From NCBI GenBank assembly GCA_001898965.1, contig MKVW01000001.1:866317-930316 (forward strand): a stretch of DNA of 64,000 nucleotides, written 5' to 3'. This document shows positions 44,093-52,711 of this stretch, in pieces; the first letter of the stretch is position 1, and every line of letters starts with the position of its first letter. Origin of the DNA: Rhizobiales bacterium 62-17. GTDB lineage: Bacteria > Pseudomonadota > Alphaproteobacteria > Rhizobiales > Beijerinckiaceae. Below the pieces are notes generated by a model. The model did no database searches, was not told the DNA's origin, and saw nothing but the letters and a program-made list of their open reading frames with translations. The translations under genes and the position numbers were made by a program.

Positions 44093-45033
44093 CACGCGTC
44101 ATAGGCGACGCGAAATCCCGTGTTGCTGGAGGCGCTGTCGGGCGAAAGCCCGATGCGCGCCGCGATCCGATAGCGATAGCAATAGCTTTTGTGGCAGAGA
44201 AAAGAGCCGCCCTTTAAAACCTTGTCGCCGCCATGACGGGATTGCGCGTTGCGCGCCTTTGCTTCGCGGGAGAGCGACCGGACGCGAAAAACATCGTTCG
44301 TCCACTCCCAGACATTGCCGGCGAGATTATAAAAGCCGGATTCGCTCGGCGCGAAACTGCGCACCGGCGCGGTTCCCAAAAAGCCGTCCTGCATCGTGTT
44401 GTGTTCGGGAAACTGCCCCTGCCAAATATTGCAGAAAATGGCTTCGTCGGTCGGTTCCTCATCGCCCCAAGGATAACGCCGGCGTCGGTTGCCACCTCTG
44501 GCCGCATGTTCCCATTCAACTTCGGTCGGCAGACGGCCGCCGACCCATGCCGCGAACGCGCAGGCATCGCGCCAGGATATATGCGTCACCGGATGATCGA
44601 GACGATTTTCGATTGAACTGTCGGGTCCTTCCGGATGACGCCATGAGGCGCCGTCGACGGACTTCCACCAAGGCGCCTCGCTCAATCCCGCGGTTGCTTG
44701 TGGGGAACCGCGCAGCAAGCCGGCGAAAACACCGGAACAACCACATTGCTCGGAGTCGGTGACATAACCCGTCGCGGCCACGAAATCGCGGAATCTAGCG
44801 ATCGTGACGGCTTCGGTCTCCAGTGCGAAGGCGCCGATCGTCATTGGCCGTTCCGGCCCTTCTCCATCCTGCGGCGCGACAGGATCGTTGGTTCCGACGA
44901 ATGTCCTGCTGGCCTCGAACACAACGACCTCGCCGGCGCAGCCACGAGGGCTCGGTGATGCCGGAGCTTCCGACAGCGAGGCGGTACGCGGCGGTGTCTT
45001 GATGGTGCAACAGGTCTTGCCGAATGCCCGCAT
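44089..45033 (-). CDS. Formylglycine-generating enzyme (sulfatase-modifying factor)
   Basis: FGE/SUMF1-family enzyme of 314 residues that oxidises the active-site Cys of a type I sulfatase to C-alpha-formylglycine. It has GRLPTEVEWEHAARGG, GFYNLAGNVWEWT and, decisively, GGSFLCHKSYCYRYR, with Cys280 and Cys285 at the copper/substrate cysteine pair of aerobic FGEs. No signal peptide, so it acts in the cytosol. ATG 45033 lies 4 bp after the permease stop; it is the last gene of the operon whose second gene encodes a Cys-type sulfatase. Cognate maturation of that sulfatase is a strong inference. Confidence 0.92.
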   Translation of the reverse strand: MRAFGKTCCTIKTPPRTASLSEAPASPSPRGCAGEVVVFEASRTFVGTNDPVAPQDGEGPERPMTIGAFALETEAVTIARFRDFVAATGYVTDSEQCGCSGVFAGLLRGSPQATAGLSEAPWWKSVDGASWRHPEGPDSSIENRLDHPVTHISWRDACAFAAWVGGRLPTEVEWEHAARGGNRRRRYPWGDEEPTDEAIFCNIWQGQFPEHNTMQDGFLGTAPVRSFAPSESGFYNLAGNVWEWTNDVFRVRSLSREAKARNAQSRHGGDKVLKGGSFLCHKSYCYRYRIAARIGLSPDSASSNTGFRVAYDAC

Positions 45034-45037
45034 CGCT

Positions 45038-46777
45038 CTAGGCCTTGAGCGGATTGATGCGGCGCGAGAGCAAGATTTGAACGCCGCGAAAGATGATGAC
45101 GAGTACCACCATCATCAGGCCGATGACGCACACTTTCTCAGCCTGTCCAGCCGACCAGAGTTTGAGCATCTCGACCGAAAGCACTTCCGTGCCGACCGAA
45201 TAGAGCAGGACCGAAGCACTCAGTTCGCGCATGATACCGAAGAAGCAGAGCACCCAGCCGATGGCGAAGGAGGGCCATGCCAGAGCGATCAGGATCTGAA
45301 CCATGGTTTGGAGAAAGCTTGCGCCATGGACCCGCGAACATTCCTCCAGATCGACCGAAATCTGATAGAACGCCGAGGCCATCGTATTCGTGCCAAGGGG
45401 CGTGCTCATGGCCACATAAGGCAGAAACAGGGCCCAGAGCGTCCCATAGATGGTGATGGGCCCCGGTATATAGGCGAAGGTCCAAAGATAGCCGACGCCC
45501 AGCACGATGCCCGGCATGATCCAGGGCAGCCAGGCCATCGTTTCGATCAGCCGGCGCCCGCGCCAGCGTGTCCGCACCGTGATGTAGGCGACGATGGCAC
45601 CAAGGGCCATGGCCGCGGTCGCGCCGCCGATACCGAGGATGAACGTGTTTCGCACCGCGTCCCAGATCGTATGGTCTTCGAGCACCGCCGTGTAGTGCTG
45701 GAACGTCAAGCGGTTCAGGCTGAAAAAGCCGATGTAGCGGGAGAGCGATCCGATCAGCAATTGACCGACGGGTAAGACAACGGTGATGGCGAAGAAGAGC
45801 AGGCAGAAGGCAAAGGCCACCCAGCGCCAGGCGCCCAACCGGATGATGCCTGGGCGGAAGCCGCGACCACCGACGGTTTGATAGCTGCGGCTGTTGCCGA
45901 TGAGCCACCACTGGAACACGATCACCAGAAACATCAACATGGTGATGACGATCGAGAAGGCGGCCGCATATTGATAATTCGGCACGAAGTCCTGGTTGAT
46001 CGAATTGTAGATTTCCGTGACCGCGACCTTGATGCCAGCAGGCGTGCCGAAGAAGAGCGGCGACTCCAGCGATTCCATACCGCGAATGAAGCTCAACACG
46101 CTGCAACTGGCGATTACCGGCAGCATGAGGCGTAAGGTGATGTTGCGGAATGTCCGCAACTGTGACGCGCCGCACATGCGCGCGGCTTCCTCAAGCGACG
46201 GGTCCATCCGGCGAAACGCTTCGACGATGATGAGGAAGGCGAAGGAAATGGAATATTGCGACATGTGCCAGACGACACCGCCGAAGGAATAGATATCGAA
46301 CAACGGTTCGCTCGATCCGCTCAGCCAGCGCCACAGCCCATTGATCGGTCCGGTCTTGGCATTTCCCAGGAGCGACCAGGCCATGGCGGTGAGGATCGGT
46401 GGCACGAAGAAGGGCAGGGTGATCATCACCTCCAACGCGCCTCTCATCGGCGTGTCGGTGCGCGCGATGATCCAGGCGAGGATCACTGCGACCGAGATCG
46501 AGGGGATGACCTTTGCCAGGGACAGGGCCACCGTGTTGAGCAGGATCAAGGCGTTTTGGCCCGAGATCGCCTTCTCATATCCGGCCAGGGAGAAGACGCC
46601 CTCCGCACCGGGAGAGCCGGTGTAGAAACTGCCGTAGACCAGCATGCCCAACGGATAGACCATGAGCAGGCCGAGCAGCACGATGAGCAGGCTCGTCCAG
46701 AATCGGCGACCAAAGCGTGCGCGTCTGTTCAGCAAAGGTGTGCTTGCCGTGGGCGCGTTCAGGGCCGTCACCGACAT
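45038..46777 (-). CDS. ABC transporter permease, fused two-domain Fe/AtsB type
   Basis: Inner-membrane permease of 579 residues with two BPD_transp_1 domains in tandem, each of about six hydrophobic segments (EAARMCGASQLRTFRN and EECSRVHGASFLQTMVQ are the two EAA-type loops). The layout is that of FbpB-like iron permeases and of AtsB in sulfate-ester uptake operons. ATG 46777 (MSVTALNAPT) is one base past the sulfatase stop, suggesting coupling; the longer frame lies within the sulfatase. No ATPase gene is found in the cluster. Substrate inferred as a sulfate ester. Confidence 0.88.
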   Translation of the reverse strand: MSVTALNAPTASTPLLNRRARFGRRFWTSLLIVLLGLLMVYPLGMLVYGSFYTGSPGAEGVFSLAGYEKAISGQNALILLNTVALSLAKVIPSISVAVILAWIIARTDTPMRGALEVMITLPFFVPPILTAMAWSLLGNAKTGPINGLWRWLSGSSEPLFDIYSFGGVVWHMSQYSISFAFLIIVEAFRRMDPSLEEAARMCGASQLRTFRNITLRLMLPVIASCSVLSFIRGMESLESPLFFGTPAGIKVAVTEIYNSINQDFVPNYQYAAAFSIVITMLMFLVIVFQWWLIGNSRSYQTVGGRGFRPGIIRLGAWRWVAFAFCLLFFAITVVLPVGQLLIGSLSRYIGFFSLNRLTFQHYTAVLEDHTIWDAVRNTFILGIGGATAAMALGAIVAYITVRTRWRGRRLIETMAWLPWIMPGIVLGVGYLWTFAYIPGPITIYGTLWALFLPYVAMSTPLGTNTMASAFYQISVDLEECSRVHGASFLQTMVQILIALAWPSFAIGWVLCFFGIMRELSASVLLYSVGTEVLSVEMLKLWSAGQAEKVCVIGLMMVVLVIIFRGVQILLSRRINPLKA

Positions 46778-46778
46778 G

Positions 46779-49022
46779 TCAGCCTTCCTCGACGTCTTGC
46801 TTGACGAGGATCGGCGCGGCTGGTGCGCGCTCGGCAATGGTGACATCGATCCTTTCGATCCGGCCCGAGAAGGCGAACGGCGTCTTGATTTCCTGCGCCA
46901 CCGGCGTGCCCCGCTCGAAGCCGATCGAGACACCTTCGGACGCCGAGACCAATTTGCCGATGGTTCGCTGAACGCGACCGGTGACGTGAAGTTTGCCGTC
47001 GATCAGCAGGCTGAGATCGGCGGGACCGCCGAGACCAGGCCCGAGATAATCGAACCGCAGCGCAATCACGTGCGGGCCAGGGGCCAGACGTTCCGACGTG
47101 CTGAGCCGCGCTTCGAGACCGGGCTGATCGGCCGTGCGGTAGACCGCCTTGACGAAGCCATCCATCATGTAAAGCGACCATCCACCAATCCATCCGCCTT
47201 GGCTGATGATCGTTCCTGCACCCTTGGCCGGCACGGAGCAGATCGCTTCGACATGCCACGATCGATTTTTGAGATCGGGGAATTCGGAACCGGGATGGCG
47301 GCGTCCGCTTGGATAATAGGTAAAGGCCGTGCGGCCCTGAAATGGATTGGGCATCGGCTGTACCAGGTCGAACCATTGTCCGGCGCGGATCGGATAAACG
47401 TTGTTGCGCTCGCAGGCCCGATGAAACGCCGCTTTCATTTCTTCAAGACGCTCGGGATGCTCAGCGGCGAGATCGCGCGACTGCGAATAGTCGTCCGCGA
47501 TTCTGTAGAGTTCCCAGCGCCATTCTTCCGGCGGCGGGCGTTTGCCGGGTTCGAAGGGCAGGGCTGGGGGATGGGTGGAGGCAATCCAGCCGTCTTTGTA
47601 GAAGGCGCGGTTGCCAATCAGTTCGAAATATTGTTCGCGCGTGGCGGGCGCCGTGCTGCCTTCGTCAAAGGTGTATCTCATACTGGTGCCGTCGAACGGC
47701 ACTTGCGCGACATGGCCGACTTCGGTCGGTGGCGCGATGCCGACGACATCGAGAATGGTCGGCACGATGTCGGTGACATGGTGAAAGGCGTCGCTGATCA
47801 CGTCGGTTTTGCGGATGCGGCGTGGCCAGGAGATTACGAGGCCATTGCGGGTGCCGCCGAAATGCGAGGCGATCTGCTTGAACCACTGGAAGGGCGTGTT
47901 CATCGCCCAGGCCCAACCGACCGGATAGGCGCTGAAGGAGTTTGGCCCGCCGATGTGATCGATATTGGCGAGCAATTCTTCCATGGTCGGTTCGACCGAA
48001 TTGTATTTCGCGATTTCGTTCGTCGCACCCGTCAGGCCGCCTTCGGCGCTCGCGCCATTGTCGCCTTGAATGTAGATGACGAGAGTGTTGTCGAGTTGTC
48101 CGGTGCTTTCCAATTCGTCGAGAATCCGGCCGAACTGATGGTCCCAATGGGCGAGCATGCCGGCATAGGCTTCCATCATGCGGCAGTAGACACGCTTCTC
48201 ATCCGCCGAACAGCTATCCCAGGCGGGAATCTTATCGGGCCGTGGCGTCAGCACAGCGTCTTGGGGGATGATGCCGGCGGCCTTCTGCCGGTGGAATGTC
48301 GCGGCGCGCACCGCATCCCAGCCGCCGTCGAACTGGCCTTTGAAACGATCGATCCATTCCCGCGGTGCCTGATGCGGCGAATGGGCGGTGCCCGGTGCCA
48401 CGTAAAGCAGGAAGGGATGATCGGGATGCAAGGTGCGCTGGCGGCGCAGCCAATCGACGCCGTGGTCGATGAGGTCGCGGTCGAGGATATAGCCGTCCTG
48501 GTTCGGAGGCTCGACGAGGTTGCGGTTCTCGATCAGCGCCGGAACGAACTGGTTCGCCGCCCCGCCGAAGAAGCCGTAGTAATAGTCGAAGCCGTAGCCA
48601 TTCGGCCAACGATCGAACGGGCCAAGCGAGGTGGTTTCCCAAAGCGGCGTGTTGTGGTTCTTGCCGAGCCAGGCGGTGTCGTAACCATTGGCCGAAAGAA
48701 TGCGGCCGATGGTGGCGGCCTTTTCGGGGATAACGGAATTATAGCCTGGCTGGGCGATCGCCATTTCGGCGAGACCGCCGAAGCCGACCGCGTGATGATT
48801 GCGCCCGGTCAGCAGGGCGGCGCGGGTGGGCGAGCACATCGCGGTGGTATGAAAGCGATTGTAGCGAATGCCGGCCCTGGCCAGTCGATCGAAGTTCGGC
48901 GTCGGAATGGGGCCGCCAAACGTGCTGGTGGCGCCGAAACCCACGTCGTCGGTCATCACCAGAAGGATGTTGGGCGCACCTTTCGGTGCCTGTGGCCGTT
49001 TGGGAAAATTGCCAGAGGTCAT
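46779..49022 (-). CDS. Cys-type sulfatase (type I, arylsulfatase-like), cytosolic
   Basis: Sulfatase of 747 residues hydrolysing a sulfate ester. The signature CSPTRAALLTGRN places the formylglycine precursor at Cys63 with Arg67. Metal and catalytic residues fall at positions close to those of P. aeruginosa arylsulfatase: Asp25-Asp26 (TDD), Lys121 and His123 (LGKNH), His214 (TAHSPH), Asp321-Asn322 (GDNGAS). No signal peptide is present, so the substrate must enter the cell. The C-terminal ~200 residues form a beta-rich extension. Operon: binding protein, sulfatase, permease, FGE. Substrate unknown. Confidence 0.93.
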   Translation of the reverse strand: MTSGNFPKRPQAPKGAPNILLVMTDDVGFGATSTFGGPIPTPNFDRLARAGIRYNRFHTTAMCSPTRAALLTGRNHHAVGFGGLAEMAIAQPGYNSVIPEKAATIGRILSANGYDTAWLGKNHNTPLWETTSLGPFDRWPNGYGFDYYYGFFGGAANQFVPALIENRNLVEPPNQDGYILDRDLIDHGVDWLRRQRTLHPDHPFLLYVAPGTAHSPHQAPREWIDRFKGQFDGGWDAVRAATFHRQKAAGIIPQDAVLTPRPDKIPAWDSCSADEKRVYCRMMEAYAGMLAHWDHQFGRILDELESTGQLDNTLVIYIQGDNGASAEGGLTGATNEIAKYNSVEPTMEELLANIDHIGGPNSFSAYPVGWAWAMNTPFQWFKQIASHFGGTRNGLVISWPRRIRKTDVISDAFHHVTDIVPTILDVVGIAPPTEVGHVAQVPFDGTSMRYTFDEGSTAPATREQYFELIGNRAFYKDGWIASTHPPALPFEPGKRPPPEEWRWELYRIADDYSQSRDLAAEHPERLEEMKAAFHRACERNNVYPIRAGQWFDLVQPMPNPFQGRTAFTYYPSGRRHPGSEFPDLKNRSWHVEAICSVPAKGAGTIISQGGWIGGWSLYMMDGFVKAVYRTADQPGLEARLSTSERLAPGPHVIALRFDYLGPGLGGPADLSLLIDGKLHVTGRVQRTIGKLVSASEGVSIGFERGTPVAQEIKTPFAFSGRIERIDVTIAERAPAAPILVKQDVEEG

Positions 49023-49069
49023 CGCTCAGTCCTCATCGATGGAGGGAAATTTCAGCGGTGGCTGTCGCT

Positions 49070-50098
49070 TCAGTTGGCGCCGAAATATTTTTTCATCACC
49101 GCGATACCTGGCTCGCGATCTTCGCGCGTCACCCATCCCATCAGCGTTACGTCGAGAAGCTTGCGATCGGCATCGCTCAACTGTTCGATCACCCCTTTTA
49201 CGACGGGCCGCATGCCGGCCTTCGCATAAGCGAGCTGCACCGGGTCGCTCAGGAAATAGTTGATGAACAGTCGTGCGGCATTGGGATGCGGCGCATTGCC
49301 GATGACCGACATATCGATCGGCGTATAGGGCGAGGAGGGTTCCGGCGTGATCATTTTGACTGGCAGATCCTTCAGCTCTTTCGAGAAGGCCAGCATCTCG
49401 CTGATCAGCATCGAGAACTCGCCCATGGCGATGCGGCGCTCTTCGAGCCGCACGTCCCGGCTGAATGTCACACCCTGCTTGCTGAGAGCTTCGATGTAAG
49501 TTTCGCCGAACGTTCGCCAAAGCGGCCCCAGGGCGCCGAGACCGGCTCCAACGGTGCGCGGTTCGTTCGACAAAATCTTGCCCTTCCACTTCGGATCGAG
49601 AATATCCTGCCAGTGCCGCGGTTCATCCTTTTCGGAAACCAAATCGGTGTTGACGAGGATGCCGATGATTTGTCGGAACGCTGGCGCACGGGTTGTGCTT
49701 GCGCTCTCGCGCAAATTGGAAAGGTTGGGTATGTTGCCGACGGGGAGCAACAACCGCTCGTCTTCGAGAGTCTGGAGGATCGCCGTTGAACTGAAAACCA
49801 GATCGCCGATGCGCCGGTTCGAGGCCCCTTCGCTGCGGATGCGTTCGGAAATCTCGGTCGCCCGCCCGTCCAGCAGGCGCACTCTGATCCCAGTGTCTCG
49901 TTCGAATTTTTTCACAGCGTCGGTGAAATAACCGGCACCAAATTGCGAGTGGTAAATGACGAGATTGCGCTCGGTTTTCGCTGCCGCGACCACGCTGTCC
50001 CAGCTTTCCGCCGCTTTGGCAGGTGTCAAAGGGCAGAGCGTAAAAAGGCAAAGCGCCACCATGGCGCAGCCAAGGCTGCGCAAGACATCCCTCACCAT
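49070..50098 (-). CDS. ABC transporter substrate-binding protein, Fbp/iron-type family
   Basis: Periplasmic binding protein of 342 residues. ATG 50098 (MVRDVLRSLGCAMVAL) is preceded by GGAGGGGAAACAC; signal peptide ends at about AKAAES. The mature part resembles family-1 (Fbp-type) binding proteins: VVAAAKTERNLVIYHSQFG, FERDTGIRVRLLDG, DILDPKWKGKIL. In this operon it most likely binds a sulfate ester, by analogy to AtsR. First gene of the operon, divergent from TetR at 50232. Confidence 0.9.
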   Translation of the reverse strand: MVRDVLRSLGCAMVALCLFTLCPLTPAKAAESWDSVVAAAKTERNLVIYHSQFGAGYFTDAVKKFERDTGIRVRLLDGRATEISERIRSEGASNRRIGDLVFSSTAILQTLEDERLLLPVGNIPNLSNLRESASTTRAPAFRQIIGILVNTDLVSEKDEPRHWQDILDPKWKGKILSNEPRTVGAGLGALGPLWRTFGETYIEALSKQGVTFSRDVRLEERRIAMGEFSMLISEMLAFSKELKDLPVKMITPEPSSPYTPIDMSVIGNAPHPNAARLFINYFLSDPVQLAYAKAGMRPVVKGVIEQLSDADRKLLDVTLMGWVTREDREPGIAVMKKYFGAN

Positions 50099-50183
50099 GT
50101 GTTTCCCCTCCAAACGACGCGCGCAGAATGCTGGCCCTCCCCAGGGCGAAGTCGGCATTCCGGCGAAGTTTGTCGTTGCAAGT

Positions 50184-50211
50184 GAATATGCGAATGCATA
50201 TTCGCATATTC
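50184..50211. promoter_or_regulatory. Perfect palindromic operator between binding protein and TetR genes
   Basis: Arms GAATATGCGAAT (50184-50195) and ATTCGCATATTC (50200-50211) are exact inverted repeats with the spacer GCAT. It lies 20 bp before the TetR ATG and 85 bp before the binding-protein ATG, the expected place for a TetR operator controlling both. Confidence 0.75.
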
Positions 50212-50231
50212 CGATGAGGAGTCAAACTTGA

Positions 50232-50876
50232 ATGTCGGATAGCGTCGTCGAAAGCCTTTCGGCCCAACAGGCCCGCAGCAAGCGCACGCGCGACCAGCTG
50301 ATCGCGGCGGGCTATAGGTTGTTGGAAAAGCAGTCGCTCACCACGATCACCGTCGCCGACATCACGCAGGAAGCGGGCTTTTCGATCGGTGCTTTCTATC
50401 GCCGTTTTGAGAACAGGGACGTCTTCTTCGACGCGCTGCTGCAAGCGGCGCTCGAAGAAGCGGCCGCGACCATGCAGGATCTGTTCGAGGGTAAGAAGGA
50501 TTATGCGAGTTTCGCCGACCGGTTCGCGCGTACCATCATTCAGCGGCACGTCAAATATCGAGCGGTCTATCGGGCGGCTGCATTGCGTGGGTACAACAAT
50601 CCGGAAGAGCGCACACCCACCAAGGAATATGCCCGCACGGTCTTGAGCCGCTTACGAGAGTGGAGCGAGATCTATCTCGGTCGGTCTCTGAGCCGTGCCG
50701 AAACAGTTCAGATGAGCATGAGCTTTCAGGTGCTCAATGGTACGATCCTCAATGCCCTGGTCGGCAATCCCGGCCCGATGCGTCTCGAAGATCCCGAATT
50801 TGAGAACGAACTGGCCCGCATTTTCCGTGACAGCTTGAGCCATATCTTCGCGAAGGCCCGCAAGGGTTCGCCATAA
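50232..50876 (+). CDS. TetR-family regulator of the sulfatase operon
   Basis: TetR-type regulator of 214 residues with the HTH in TTITVADITQEAGFSIGAFYRRFENR (recognition helix included) near residues 38-63. The C-terminal ligand domain is helical and unrecognised. Start ATG 50232. Divergent from the binding-protein-sulfatase operon with a perfect palindrome between. A repressor relieved by the sulfate ester or its product is the simplest idea. Confidence 0.88.
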   Translation: MSDSVVESLSAQQARSKRTRDQLIAAGYRLLEKQSLTTITVADITQEAGFSIGAFYRRFENRDVFFDALLQAALEEAAATMQDLFEGKKDYASFADRFARTIIQRHVKYRAVYRAAALRGYNNPEERTPTKEYARTVLSRLREWSEIYLGRSLSRAETVQMSMSFQVLNGTILNALVGNPGPMRLEDPEFENELARIFRDSLSHIFAKARKGSP

Positions 50877-50902
50877 AAAATGGCGGCAGAATTGCCGCCA
50901 TT
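50874..50902 (-). terminator. Terminator of dps
   Basis: Perfect 10-bp stem (AATGGCGGCA, 50879-50888, with 50893-50902) and GAAT loop. On the minus strand it is followed by a T-run from TTTTTTATGG. It ends dps transcription and lies directly at the TetR stop. Confidence 0.85.
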
Positions 50903-50925
50903 GAGCGCGATTGAAGGTGGTCAGC

Positions 50926-51405
50926 TCATCCCTTGTGGGCGGCGACGAACCATAAATCCTTGTCGATGGCGCGTGAGATGCCGGTGAAGATATCGGCCGT
51001 GTCGGCATCACCCGCTTCGTCCGCATCGTCGATCGCCTTGCGCACCGAACCAGCGAAAGCCGAGAGGCGATCGCTCAATGCCTTCACATGATCGGATGCG
51101 GCCGTGGCCTTCGTCGGATAAGCTGAAAGCGTCGTGCCTTCGGCGACGATCTGCGTCGTGCCCAACGCCATGCCGCCGAGCTGCACGGCGCGTTCGGCTA
51201 TCGTATCGACGTGATCGTCGACGCGGGTCGCGATCTGATCGAACAATTCATGCAGGGCGATGAAGTTCTCGCCCTTGACGTTCCAATGGGCCTGCTTGAC
51301 CGCGAGCTTGAGATCAATCGCATCGGCGAGCCGCGCGTTGAGCAGCTCGATCATCTGGTTGCGAACGTTACTCTTGATGTCGGTCACGAAACTGTTCGTA
51401 CTCAT
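50926..51405 (-). CDS. dps: Dps, DNA-binding ferritin-like mini-ferritin
   Basis: Starved-cell DNA protein of 159 residues that oxidises and stores iron using hydrogen peroxide. Ferroxidase-type residues are in KQAHWNVKGENFIALHELFDQI and DDHVDTIAERAVQLGG. ATG 51405 (MSTNSFVTDIKSNVRNQM) gives the usual size; the longer frame has no family similarity. A four-fold 16-bp tandem array lies just upstream. It separates the sulfatase regulator from the dioxygenase. Confidence 0.94.
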   Translation of the reverse strand: MSTNSFVTDIKSNVRNQMIELLNARLADAIDLKLAVKQAHWNVKGENFIALHELFDQIATRVDDHVDTIAERAVQLGGMALGTTQIVAEGTTLSAYPTKATAASDHVKALSDRLSAFAGSVRKAIDDADEAGDADTADIFTGISRAIDKDLWFVAAHKG

Positions 51406-51437
51406 GCGCTCACCCCGCTGTGCGAAAACATGTGGTT

Positions 51438-51501
51438 CAAGAATATCCGGTCCCAAGAATATCCGGTCCCAAGAATATTCAGTCCCAAGAATATTCGGTT
51501 A
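51438..51501. repeat. Four tandem 16-bp repeats upstream of dps
   Basis: Units at 51438, 51454, 51470 and 51486: CAAGAATATCCGGTCC twice, then CAAGAATATTCAGTCC, then CAAGAATATTCGGTTA. Copies three and four contain the palindrome GAATATTC. The array ends 33 bp upstream of the dps ATG, in the promoter region. It may be an array of binding sites or a simple duplication. Confidence 0.8.
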
Positions 51502-51590
51502 ATGCGTTGGCGGACAAAGGGTTCCTGTGCCTGCCTCTGAGCATATATGGCGGCTCGCTGCGCTTGCAACCCGAGCGCGCGCTTTGCGTG

Positions 51591-52478
51591 CTATTCGGCC
51601 GCAGTTTGATTGTCCCAAGCTGGAATGACAGTGCTGCCGGCGATGGTCATCCGCCGCATCAGGCGATGCTGGTCCTTGGGAAAATCCGTGCGCGCATGGA
51701 TCGAACACAGATTGTCCCACATCAAAAGATCGCCCGGCTGCCAGACGTGCTCGTAGGTCAATGCTGGATCCTCGGTGAAAGTGTAGAGTTCGTCGAGCAA
51801 ATCGTCGCTTTCCGCGTCGCTCAGGCCTTCGACGCGATGGCTCATCAGCCGATTGACGTAGAGCGCGCGCCGTCCTGTCTCGGGATGGCGCAGAACGATA
51901 GGCTGATGGCAATGTTTAATATCGGCGATATCTATTGAACTGAGATCGAGCCGCGAGTCCTGAATTTCGTCGAAGGCCTGCAGAACGGTGCGGCCCTCGA
52001 TCCGATTCTTCAGGCGTTGGGGCAGGTTGTCGTAGGCCTGATACATATTGGCGAACTTGGTATTGCCGCCTTCGCTCGGCACCTTGATGGCATAGAGGAA
52101 GCTCGCCCGGTTCGGCTCGGCCGCGTAGCACATGTCGTGGTGAAACCACAGTTCGCCGTCCGGCAGCACGCCGATCGGCTTGCCGTTCTCGCGAATATTG
52201 GAGACGAGCATCGCCGCCGCATTGTAGTCCGGCCCGTTTTGCTGGCGCGGGTTCTTGGCCGGCAGGCGGTTCGCCCGTCCGCCGATCTCGCCCCACAGCG
52301 AGACGAAGGCGCGCTGCTGGTCGGGATCGAGCGTCTGGCCCCGATAGACGAGGACGATGTGATCGAGCCAGGCTCGGCGCAGATCGGCCATCATGTCCGG
52401 GGAGGGCGGGGTGGAGAGGTCGAGACCGCCAATTTCGGCGCCGATATGGGCGGAGAGCGGGCGAACGGAGAGAGGCAC
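51591..52478 (-). CDS. TauD/AtsK-type alpha-ketoglutarate-dependent dioxygenase
   Basis: Fe(II)/2-oxoglutarate dioxygenase of 295 residues in the TauD family, which includes taurine and alkylsulfate (AtsK) dioxygenases. The facial triad is visible: His113 and Asp115 in WFHHDMCYAAEP and His261 in CSIHARTDF, with the 2-oxoglutarate Arg at about 272 in HRLMRRMTIAG. Nearby sulfatase genes support a sulfonate or alkylsulfate substrate, but the dps gene lies between, so regulation may be separate. Other TauD relatives act on phenoxyacids or other acids. Confidence 0.88.
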   Translation of the reverse strand: MPLSVRPLSAHIGAEIGGLDLSTPPSPDMMADLRRAWLDHIVLVYRGQTLDPDQQRAFVSLWGEIGGRANRLPAKNPRQQNGPDYNAAAMLVSNIRENGKPIGVLPDGELWFHHDMCYAAEPNRASFLYAIKVPSEGGNTKFANMYQAYDNLPQRLKNRIEGRTVLQAFDEIQDSRLDLSSIDIADIKHCHQPIVLRHPETGRRALYVNRLMSHRVEGLSDAESDDLLDELYTFTEDPALTYEHVWQPGDLLMWDNLCSIHARTDFPKDQHRLMRRMTIAGSTVIPAWDNQTAAE

Positions 52479-52711
52479 GGCGTCTCCTAAGCGTTTCCTG
52501 TCTTTTTCTTAGAGGCCGAATAGTGCCATGCCGAAGCCAGCGTGGAAAGCGTCCTTACAAGACATTCACTTGCCATTCAGCGGCGCTTTCCTAAATATGG
52601 GACCAGTCGTTCCGGGGCGGGAATCGACAGCCTTCGAGGCAAACCGTCCCCCGGGGTGCGAAACCGTCCGCCGCCATCGCGGCCGGATGCTCGTGACCGT
52701 GGGGAGTTTTC

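Noticed and set aside
46662-49229. 855-codon open frame on the + strand opposite the sulfatase
   Set aside because: It mirrors the sulfatase on the other strand, as often happens in GC-rich genes; the sulfatase frame carries all the catalytic motifs and the antisense one matches no family.
51438-51501. Tandem repeats as a CRISPR array
   Set aside because: Units are 16 bp, directly adjacent, without spacers, and no cas genes are present.
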